A stretch of DNA of 64,000 nt. Source: Anodontia alba. Taxonomy: Eukaryota > Mollusca > Bivalvia > Lucinida > Lucinidae. The stretch spans positions 7,551,855 through 7,615,854 of the forward strand of contig OZ024826.1 of the NCBI GenBank assembly GCA_964016985.1, read 5' to 3'. The notes under the pieces are model-generated. The model was not told the origin of the DNA and did not search any database. It saw only the letters and a program-made list of their open reading frames with translations. Of the stretch, positions 33,125-45,100 are shown one piece after another; the first letter of the stretch is position 1, and every line of letters begins with the position of its first letter. The translations under genes and the position numbers were made by a program.

Positions 33125-36100
33125 CATTGACGGTTTGACGATATCGATGTTGGGAGTGCCTACAAATATGTTGCCAGAAAACATCGAATTTTAACCACCA
33201 TGAATATTTCTGGTAGCCGTGTTATTCACAGTGTGATTGTTTTGTGTCTTCCCCCTCCGTCGGTCTGACATTTATCGTTTTTCTCAAAATCATCTCAAAA
33301 TTGAAGGCAGAATCTGTTCCAAATGTAAAAGTTGTAGCGGCCAATGCGGACACCATCTTGGTTGCTATCAATAAGCGGTGTAATACGAATATTAATGAGG
33401 GTTATTAGGCTAACCAATGGGAAGCCTTGCAGGTGTTATAACACATGTGGTTATATGATTTTTATGACATGGGTTATTTCACTGAATAACTTGACGGTCA
33501 TGTGATAAATATATTAAACCAATAAAACTCTTGCAATGGGCTGGGTGGCCTGGTGGTCAGCGCACTTGACTTTCAAGAGTATGACTAGCTCATACTCAAC
33601 ATGCCCTGGGTTGAGTATAAAGTGGACAGGGCAGCGCTTGGTGACAGACAGCGGCACCAAGTGTGCATGGGTGATCCATGAAAGCAAGACTGTACAAATA
33701 CATGTACATAACAATCACCTTGCCTCTATGTGCCTCGGGTGCCAGGTAGCGTTAAAAACATCCGCACACACATAAAACTCTTGAAGCTTGTTATATTACA
33801 AAGTTGACTGTAAAATGAAATTCTTAACGCTGAGCATACTGGGAATAGACAACAAATTAAAATATTTTTCTTATATTTCCCAAAACAGAATATGACATTT
33901 CATGCAAATTGTCTCCAATGGAGACAATTTGCATGAAATGTCAAATCCTGTTTTCTGGGAAAACTAAGAAAAAAAATATTATCAATTTGTCATCTGCTGA
34001 ATAAGCCCAGCAACTTAAGGTTAAATTGGAAACTTGTTTCATTTCGTATCACTATCACACCATGATGGTCTCATAGAACTAATGACAGGAGTCTAATTTT
34101 GTACTATTTTGTTGCTTTCTTTACATTTTCCATTTTTGAGCCTTACATCTTTTTAAGACAGGAAAATATGCCTCAACATTCAATGAGAAATATTACCCAT
34201 TTTTACTCCTTATATGGCCAAACATGACTATATAGCAGATTTGTACTTTTCACATGAAATGTGAAGTTTGTCTCTGAAAAATTATATTTATAAAAAAAAG
34301 TCTGCTACCATTTTTCTAGGCACTTCCAGGCTACGAAACACAGTTTTGGGTAAAGTAGACTGTTTCTGCAGCTTGTGTGGCTATGGAGTTGCTATGGTTC
34401 TCTATTGTTTAACAGTGTATGTGAACATGCTGGATTTATAACACTATTTTTCCTTGTCAGTAGCCCTAAGTATTGGGACATATAGGCCTTTGCAAACAGT
34501 GTAGACCCAGATCAGAAACTGCAGTATGTGGCATCTGATCAGGGTCTACACTATTTGCCATGTATGCAGCAACAGTTTAGACACATCAAGAGGTAGTAGA
34601 ATGGATTTTTCTCAAATTTTGGGACACGTATGGTAAGTAGATAAGGCGTCCCAATACTTGGGGTATATACGGTATACAGAATTCTACTCCAAATACAGAA
34701 AGACCTTAACTCTTTACCTTCCTTGTCCTAAATTTGGACAAATCTATTTTACTACCTGTTCATGTGTCTCAAAACTGCAGGATGACGGGAAATTATACTG
34801 AAAGAGTGTAGACCCTGATCATATGCCATGTGGCACCTATAACCTGGGTGTACACTGTGTGCTTAGGCCCAAAACTTAAGTTCCAAAGGCACTGAAATGA
34901 TAGATTCTATCAGAAATTCATCCAAAAAAAAAATCTTAATTTGTATAAAACCTTTACAAGAAGAACGCCTAACAGCATTGTGGACAGGTTTATCAGAAAA
35001 CATTAACCACAAGGTAAGCCTGCTGGACTTCGCTATTTAAAGGATGGATTTTTGAAAACCCATCCAATAAAAAGGTTTCAAATTTGTTTAAAAATGTAGT
35101 ACTACAAATTCAGTTATCAAATGCTTGCAGATGTATATCTATATAGTGCTTTGAAGTTCCACTTGATGTTTTGAAGTTTCAAAAGAAATATTTTATCTCA
35201 AAATGTTGCAAACAGCCAGTTATCACATGCAAAATAGAGCTAAAATTGTGATAAATTTTCTTCAATAACTTAATACCTGTACTTAAAAATTGGTTGCAAA
35301 TGATGTCATTAAATTTGCTGTGCAAACCTGCAAATTTAAAACAAGATGCGGACCTTTCGTTGGGTTCTTTTTAAAGAAGCCAACTTGTTGTCTACTTTCA
35401 CTTTCACAATCGAGCATTCAATAAGAGAAAATAACCAAAGTATCTTGAGTAGTTAAAGTTGCGCTGCAGATAGCAATATATGGATTTTCAACACTTTCCT
35501 TTTTTTCTGACAAATAGTTACACTTTAAACCCAAGCAATCCTTTTATTAAAATGCCGCAGCTAAAATATTTTAATGTTAGGCAAATCAACAACAGCGAGA
35601 AAAACATCTTGTAATGTTTGACTAAAGCCCTGTCCCTTTAATCCAACATACTGAATTTTTTACACACGTCAAACAAATGGGCAAGTGCTCTGTGTAAAAG
35701 TTTTATCATACCATATTTTGAAATATTTTTTTTTTGTTTTCCCATGGAGACAGCATTTGACATTTCATGCAAATTGATTCCTCTTTTGAGACTATTTGCA
35801 TGAAATGTCAAATTATGTTTTACGGTAAAAATATCTGCTGAATTTGTCCAGGTTAATTTTTGACACGCAGGTCATGAGGCAGCACCTGTTCTATTAATAT
35901 GCGCAGATCAACCTTACAACCTATTTTACACATTCAGCCAATATCAAAGAAAACACTTTGCAGCATGATTATGAACACAACATTTTATTTTCTTTTATTA
36001 TCAAGCATAAAAAATCTTCAGAATCTATATTTAATTTGGACAGTAATAGCTGATTAGACGGTGTTTATATTGCTGGTAACAGTAGCTTACGGTCTAGTTT

Positions 36101-39100
36101 CTCGCGTCACGTCTTTAGTCCAGCGCAGGCGTATTGATACACAAGTATGTTGATATGTTAACCCTTAAATTGCATACTATGACTGTTGCAGACGTCAATT
36201 TCATTTTTTCTCTTATTTTATCAGAGAATTTTGTGCAATTCATCCGCTGGCAAATAATTCATATGAAATGCTTAGTCTGGTTTTCTGTGCAAAATTTTAA
36301 AGGGAGAATTCTGAATGTCGTCTGCTTAAAAAATTGCATTGCACTTGAAAGATATTAATAGCATTGGACTACATTTTGAGCGGACACATATTTCAGTGGT
36401 AGTGAATTTTTTTTTTTTTTGATTTGGGTTTTACGGCCCTTTCAAGAATATTTCACTTATATCGAGCCGATCGTTCATCGAAGGTGGGCGAAAACCGGAG
36501 AACCCGGAGAAAAACCACCTGACCATCCGTAAGCAGAACTTGGCTTTCCCACATATGACCCGAGCGAGGCTCGAACCACAGCGATGAGAAACTTAATGGA
36601 TTAAGAGTCAACTCTCTTATCCACTAGGCTACGGGGGCCCGCACAGTGGTAGTGAAAGCCGGATGCAACTTGAAAACGCGTATGCCAGCACGGAATGACA
36701 AATAGAATCTGTCATTAAAAATGGTATATATACTTACATGAGAAACTGACTGGTCAACTTCAAAAGAACTCCAAGCTTATTCTCAGACATATCCATCCTA
36801 CTCAACACCTCTGGTAACTTCACTGTAAACAAACATAAATAAACAAATAGGCTTCGGTCAGTTGCATTTTCATGTCGTGGCCATTGAAAGAATGGTGGAA
36901 AGGGCATATGGTGTTACCCCTGTCCATCCATCTGTCTCCGTGTCAAGCCAGTCAGTTAACCTACTCACACTTTTTAATGGACAGGTTTAGTACACTAGGC
37001 GGTCAACCAGTATTTGTGCACAAACTTTCACCAGTAACTGATAATTGCCCTTCCTCAATCAACAGAAACAATGACTGAAGAAATGATTTCATGATCAATC
37101 TCCACAAAAGTTCCATGGTCGATCTACGATTCAAACTTGTGACCCTGGATCTGCAATCAAATGCGCTATCAACTGTGCTATGAGCTTGGCCATTAGCGGT
37201 CTATTGGCAAGACTAACCCTTATAGTGCCAAGTAAAATTGTAGCAGACGACATTCTCAGATATTTTTTCTACTTTTTAGAGGAAAATAAGGCATGATATT
37301 TCATGTGGATAATCTACTAGACAGACGATTAGCACAAAATATCAACTTATTTTATCTGAAAAATGTTACTGCTTTTGTGACTGGTGCTTTAAGAGTTACA
37401 TATAACATTTTTTCTGATTGTTCCCAGAAACAGTACTGAATATAGAAAGAAAAGTCATTCACTGTCTGCTAAAAATGTAAGATAAATGCACCAAGAAAGA
37501 TGGCATGACATTATTGTTTAATTAATGTTTACAGGAACATACATCATGTACATTGAACACATATATTTATTAAATCTGTGACTCATTAACTCAACAAATG
37601 AGTTTGTTCGAATCTGATGAAAGCAAGCAAATTATGGTCTGAAGATCAAATGTTTATCGTTAATCAGGAACCATAGCTCAGATCAGTGCTGGCCCCAAGT
37701 TTATCAATTTCTTTTTCATGCTCAACTCAGTTGAGCATGAAATTTTCTCTGCTAATAAATATGAAAATGCCAACAATAGTTGTTTGTTTGTTTGTGTTGA
37801 GGTTTTACAGCCCAGTCAACCCAATGGGGTCATGTCGAGCGCGGTCAGTTTACCTAACCACACGTTTACTGGGCAGGCTTTGTCCTCTAAGCGGTTAACC
37901 AGTATTGTGCACATTCTTTCGCCAGAAACTGACAACTGCCCTTCTTGAATCAGCGGAAGGGAGAGAATGACCGTAGAAAATATTTCATGATCAATCTCCA
38001 CGAAAGAATGTTGCCAACCTCGGCAGGGGTCGAACCCGCGACCTCCTGGTCTCCAGTCGGACGCGCATCCAACTGAGCCACCGAGGCCGGCCAACAATAG
38101 TTGGCATTTTCATATTTATTAGCACAGAAATATTCATGCTCAGCTATATTTAGCAAGAATTTGCAATTTCTAGTGATTTGAGATTTATGAACAGTTCATG
38201 CTCAGATGAGTTTAGCATGAATAAAAGTTTTATAAACTCGGGTCCCTGGATGCCCATCAGGAGAAGGCCACTCTATTCTTCAACAAGATTCATATCAGTG
38301 CAGTTTCTACTGATAAATCTAAATATCGCCTCAACTCTGGGTTGAAACAAACAAGGGAATCCTATAGCTTACAATACAAAGGTATCTGTCCTATAGAGAC
38401 ATACCCTGAAATACTAATTCTTTCCCTGAACCATTCTACCCTGGATCAGTGTCTCTTCTGCTGAGACTATAGGGGAGTTTATAATCCTCGTTTAAATCCA
38501 TAATTCAAGCATTAATTAAGCATATCTGTGACTTACTGTTTGTAAATAGCTTTAATGGTCTATCCAATTGTAATTTTTTTTTTATTTTTGATGTTTGCTT
38601 AATTGAGATTGAGGTAGTGATAATTAAGACTATTACTGATTTAGGGTCAATATAGATAGCTGGACAGCAAAGACTGAAAAGACTGCACAGCTGCCCAGGT
38701 TTATTTGAATCTTTATTTGACAGACCTGGTAAGGTACATTTTCTCATGTTTTGGCTCATATTCTTTCAATACTTCTCTCATCTGAACTGCTAAAGTTAGA
38801 TCATAGGTCTAGATAAGAGTGGGTATTAAGTAAATACTTTTCTTATTTCTCCACGAAATCATATGTTGTGGGGCGTTTCTAATGAGTACCCACAAAATTC
38901 TTTTTATTTCCCCACAATATACGTTTTTGTGGAGAAATAAAAAGAAAGAAAAGTACCTTATCAAGAGCTATGATTCAGATCTAGAAATACTTACCAAACA
39001 TTCTAAGGAGATGTTGAGGACCATACAGCAGTGACGGTGGGGTGGGTAGTTTAGTTTCAATTTCAGGAGGAAGCATCCTCCAAGAGAGAATATTTTCTAG

Positions 39101-42100
39101 AATCTCCTCCCTCCCACTCTCCCCATTGCTATCTGTGCTGCCCGCAGCTTTCTCCGCCACCTTCTCAGTACCGTTCTGCTGACGTGTACTAATGTTACAA
39201 GGTATTAATAATGGAGGTGGTCTTTCACTTTTATCATCTTTGTCCACTTTGCTGTCTCCTTTATCTAATTTATCACCTTTTTCTCTCTCCATTTTGTCCC
39301 TCTCAATTTTATCAATTCTATCCTTGTCTAACACCACTCTCGGCATGTCTGATAAAAGAGTATCTGACTTGGATAAATCACTTCCATTTGAACATGCACT
39401 AAATTTACGATGATTTCGCAACTCCCGTCTTGATAGTGGTGGTTCACTTGGAGTTTCCAAAGACCGTCTTGTTTTCATAGGTGAACCACCCAACTGTTTC
39501 TTATCACTAGTTTTATTTTTTTCAGGTATAGCTAGACTAGAACTTGTCTGACTAGTACTGGATTTGTCCGATTTTTTATCAGCTGCAGACTGACGGGTTA
39601 TTCTACGAGGGGTTGTTTCCTCACGATTCAAGAAAGTGACCTCTGTTTCTTCCTCGCTTTCATCATATACATTTGGTGAAAGCTTGGGTAGTTTTGGTGA
39701 GGGCTCATCTGTGCCAATCTGTCGATGGCCTGAACGAGATCTCGGTGACTGTATCAGTGGAGAATCTTCAGTGACAGGTCTAAAACAAAAATTCAATGTA
39801 TTCCACACACCTCTAGACAGGACACTTTTTCAACCAAAAAGTACAGATATTTTTCTTATTGCTATATGAAAACATGTTGCGCTTACTCATTTTGAAGCAT
39901 CTCACTGAGGCACTTCTAATGAGTCCTACAACATATGTTTTCATGTAGAAATAAGAAAAAAATATTTACAGTAAATGTCCTAAAATTTCAAACACAAGTC
40001 CATACCAACTTGATCTATATTTTGCTTTTTATGCAGTTGTTTGTGAACATACTTAGTGGAATGGCAAACAATGTAGACACTGATCAGACTACTCCTTCAG
40101 TCTGATCTGGGTCTGCACTGTTCACATATGCCATTTTGTTAGACACTTTGGTGTACAAAATTTTAGGACATTTACTGTACCTGATACTCTCTCTTGGTTG
40201 GAACTATGATTTCAGTTTCACAATGAGATTTTCAGACCTGCTGTTAAGTTGTTATTCTCTACAGAAACACGATGTAGGGTCCCATCAGAGTCAATGACTA
40301 TAATGTTATTCAGAAGCTCCCATAACACGGCAAATTTAAGCTGAGATCCCTTAATAAAGATTATATTTTGTGAAGAAATTAATGCCTTAATATCAATGCA
40401 GAACTATTGCATAAATGGACTCTTCTGTGTATATGAAATTCTGCAATCAGAGACAGTCAATAAATTTTCCACCCACAAAAATGTACCTGAAATACTAGCA
40501 GACTGCACTTTATTTTCCTTCCTGAATTTGTTGTCAGAAAGGAAGGTTCAAGATAAATGCAAAACATCATTTACCTAAACAAAGGCAATTTGAGATGCTT
40601 TCCTTGTGTTAAGTAAATGTCTCAAAATATGGCTTCTGATGGAACAAATAAAAGCACCGCAAGCATAATACCCCGCCATAGCAATTATTTATTTATGTAT
40701 TAAAGTTATCATTGCGAAAATGTCTGGAAAGGAAATGACGGAGGGACAATCCTAAACTAGATCTTGATAATATCAATGGACAGATAACAATCCTAAACCA
40801 GATCTTTATAATATCAATGCATATAGCAAGTTTGGTTAAAAGGCCTTGTTATTTACTCAAGTTATCGTCCGGAAACGAAAATATGGGTGTGTCTCGGGCA
40901 GATAACTCCGTAAAAATTTGACGAAATTTGCCCATTAGCAATTCCATGCCAGATCTCCTCGATGTCAATATATATAGCAAGTTTGGTTAAAATCCCTTGT
41001 TATTTACTAAAGTTATTGTCCGGAAACGAAAATATGGGTGTGTCTCGGGCAGATAACACCGTAAAAATTTGAAGAAATTTGCCCATTAGCAATCCCAAAC
41101 CAGATCTCCTTAATGTCAATGCATATAGCAAGTTTGGTTAAAATCCCTTGTTATTTACTAAAGTTATCATCCGGAAACGAAAATACGGGCGGGACGGGAC
41201 GGACGGACGGACAGACACACGGACATCCAAAGTGAAACCATAACACCCCGCCACTATTGTGTGGTGGGTATAAAAACAAGTAAAATGCCTAATGGCCATA
41301 CGGACAGGTTTTTCAAAAAGGTTAATCAAAAAGTAAACCTTGGGCGATGCCCAACATCCGACGCCCACCTGACGCCAGCCCGAACATCGCTATTTTAAAG
41401 GACGGTTTTGAAAAACCTGTCCAAAAATTGCTCCATAGTAACATTTATTGTAGCATAGCATGAACTTCTTGCTCAATGAATAGCTTCACAAACTCCTTTG
41501 GTTCAAGGATAAATTTATGGTATTGAAAACAGTCTTTTAGTAATAGAAGAATAACAATAACCTCTTAGGCTCTTACCCTAATGTATATGCTGATGACAAA
41601 ATCAGACATCAAATGATGTATTTTTCTTCTTTTTTTCTCAGAAAATAGGACTTTATGATGAGTTCAGATTTAACAATACATCAACCCATGAGGGTCATTT
41701 GTGTCTAAATAGGACTTGAAATTTCATGGCAATTGGAGACGATTCATATGAAATGAAAGTCCTATTTTCTGGGAAAGATAAGAAAAATACTTTAAAATAA
41801 AATGCGGTCTGCTAGTATTTCAGTACACCATATATAGTTAAAGGTGGAAAACATTTACCATTGCAACTGAGTAGAATATAACATAACTTTGTTGTTTGTT
41901 TTTTTTTTACTTAAATATAACAGTTATATTTCCTTATCAATGAGCTTTCAAACAAACATTTCATGCTAAACTGCTACCAAAATATGATTTTGGTGTCTGT
42001 ATTAATGCTCTAATAGCATACTGGGTCAAATTTTCAGCAGACAACATATCGAAATAGTTCTTTCCCAGAAAACAGGATCTGACATTTCATGCAATCTCCC

Positions 42101-45100
42101 TAGGAGACAATCTGCATGAAATGTCACCTGTGAAGTAAAAAACAACTTACTCCTTGTTTTTTATTGGTGACTTGTTTCTGTACATACTGGTTATTTTCTC
42201 ATACTGTGATCTCTCCTCATCATACAGCAGTATCAGGGGCAAAGCAAAATCAAAACAGATCCGCAATCCATCCACAAACTCCTTACAAACTGGTAATCTG
42301 CAAATGACACGGAAGCCATGTTCATAACACAATAAAAAAAGCATTTTTTGCACAGCCATACAATCTAATCTGGAACTTCACTGTTCATGTATACACATAC
42401 CGTAAATGTCCTAACATTTTGTACACCAAAATTTCTTATAAAATGGCATATCCTAAAGGAGCACTCTGCTCACTACATTAAGGTTTTGGACAAAATGGCA
42501 TATTTAAAAAGTGTTTGTTTGCATTGAGGTTTTACGGCCCAGTCAACCCAATGGGGTCTGTCGAGTGCGGTCAGTTAACCTAACCACACGTTTACTGGGC
42601 AGGCTTGGTCCTCTAAGCGGTTAACCAGTATTGTGCACATTCTTTCACCAGAACCTGACAAGTGCCCTTCTTGAATCAGCGGAAGGGAGAGAATGACCGT
42701 AGAAAATATTTCATGATAAATCTCCACGAAAGAATGTTGCCGACCTCGGCGGGGGTTGAACCCGCGACCTCCTGGTCTCTAGTCGGACGGCGCATCCAAC
42801 TGAGCCACCGAGGCTGGCTATATAAACAGTGTAGTCCCTGATCAGACTGCTCCTTCAGGAGCAGTCTGATCAGGGTCTACACTGTTTGCCATTTCACTTA
42901 GTATTTTAATAAACAACTGCATTAAATGCAAAATTTAGGCCCCTAAAGTATGCAATAAAGAGCTCAATATTTTAGGACATTACTGTACCATATTTCACCT
43001 AATAAATGTGCATGCTATAGTACATGGTAAGGGCATAAATTTGTGAGTGGAGAAATGTCTGTTAGCATACTGGCGTGACTAATATAGATACGGATAAAAC
43101 AATAATTTCCAACCAAAATGTACTAGTAAATTGTGCCGGTCTCGGTGGCTCAGTTGGATGCGCCGTCCGACTGTAGACCAGGAGGTCGCGGGTTCAACCC
43201 CCGCCGAGGTCGGCAACGTTCTTTCGTTGAGATTGTTCATGAAATATTTTCTACGGTCATTCTCTCCCTTCCGCTGATTCAAGAAGGGCAGTTGTCAGTT
43301 TCTGGCAAAAGAATGTGCACAATACTGGTTAACCGCTTAGAGGACTAAGCCTGCCCAGTAAACGTGTGGTTAGGTAAACTGACCGCGCTCGACATGACCC
43401 CATTTGGTTGACTGGGCCATAAAACCTCAACACAAACAAACAAACTAGTAAATTGTCATTTCTCCATGGAAGCATATGTTGTGAGTGCTAAGTTAATAGA
43501 AGAGCCTCACAAAGGCAATTCTAATGTCGACCCACAATATATCTTTTCATGGAGAAATATGAAAAATACCTTACTATCCTGTCTTTTCTGTAGCTATGTT
43601 TCTAAGTGAAGTACATTAACCTAACGGTGTTTTTTTACCCAATTTATTCAGACACCTTAACTTAGGATACTTATTAAGACACCACATTCTGCAGTGTTTG
43701 ATCTGTGTCTACAAAGATTGCTCAAGCCTGTCTGTTTAGAAAAATAAGAAAATTTTGCATTTGTATACTCCTCTTATCTAGAGCTATGATCTTACTCTCC
43801 CTCTTATCTGAATTACAGTTGACTTTCATTATCTCGAAGTCCAAGGGACTCTCTAAAATACTTTGAGATATCCGTACTTCGACATATCAAATTTGCAGAA
43901 TTGAGGAAAAAATACATCAAGCAACCAAATTTCACAAATGAATATATTATTTGATGCCTGAAGTTAGATACATTGAAAATATTGTGGAAAAGAGGAGAAA
44001 TTGCTCCTTTGGAGCAATTTCTCCTCTTTTCCACAATATTTTGTTACCTGTTGCTAGAATTCCATGTAGAAAACAAGGAACCATATTTTAACTTCGAGAT
44101 ATGCGGTTACTCAAGATAAGCGAGTTCGAGATAACGAGTGTCGACTGTATTGGTTATACATACACTCTGTCTATGGCTATCTTTGGCACTGTGGAACAGA
44201 AGTGGGTTCTATCAAACGAGGAGCTCCAGAAATCCAGTGTAAAAGTTTTCACAAAGCTTTCTAGTACTGTGATGGCATTTACCTCAGCTGGCAGCTTGAT
44301 CAACTGAAATGGTAGTTACTGTATTTACTACCCTAGATATTCCAAAACCGTAACTCCTTAATATACTTGTCCTAATTTTTTTTTTTTTTACACAAGTCAA
44401 TTGACTGCCTATTGATTTGTTTAAAATTGCTGAATGAGTAGCAAACAGTGTAGACCCTGATCAGATGCCACATTCTATGGCCTCTAGAATGTGGCCTCTG
44501 ATCTGGATTTTGATTGAGGTTTTACAGCCCAATAAACCCATTAGGGTCAAGTAGAGCCAGTCAGTTTACCTAACCACATGTTTTCCTGGGCAGGCTTGTG
44601 GTTAACCAGTATTTGTGCACAAATTCTTTTCCCAGAAACTGACAACTACCTTTCTTGAATCAGCGGAAGGGAGAGAATGACCATAGCAAATATTTCATAA
44701 ACAATCTCCACGAAAGAATGTTGTCAGACCCGGCGGGGTTCGAATCTGCGACCTTCTGATTACCAATCAGACACGCATCCAACCGAGTTTTCAAGGTCGG
44801 CTTGATCAAAGCTGAAGTTGATCTGGAGCTTTTGTTTGTTTGTGTTGAGGTTTTATGGCCCAGTCAACACAATTTGCCCTGGCAGAGTAATATTTTTCAT
44901 TTGGAGTTTTATGACCCAGTCAACATTTAAGGTCATGTTCAGCCATTCAGTTAACCTACTCACACTTTTCCTGGCAGACTCAAAGCAGTTAACCCTTATC
45001 CTGCTGAACCCGGATATACCCAGCCTTTGCAAACAGTGTAGATCCAGATCAGTTGGCTTCTGAAGAAGCCAACTGATCTGGATCTGCACTGTTTACCATT

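Noticed and set aside
44101..44307. 68-residue plus-strand frame
   Set aside because: Antisense of msl3 exon f; the minus-strand reading has conserved MRG sequence and splice sites.
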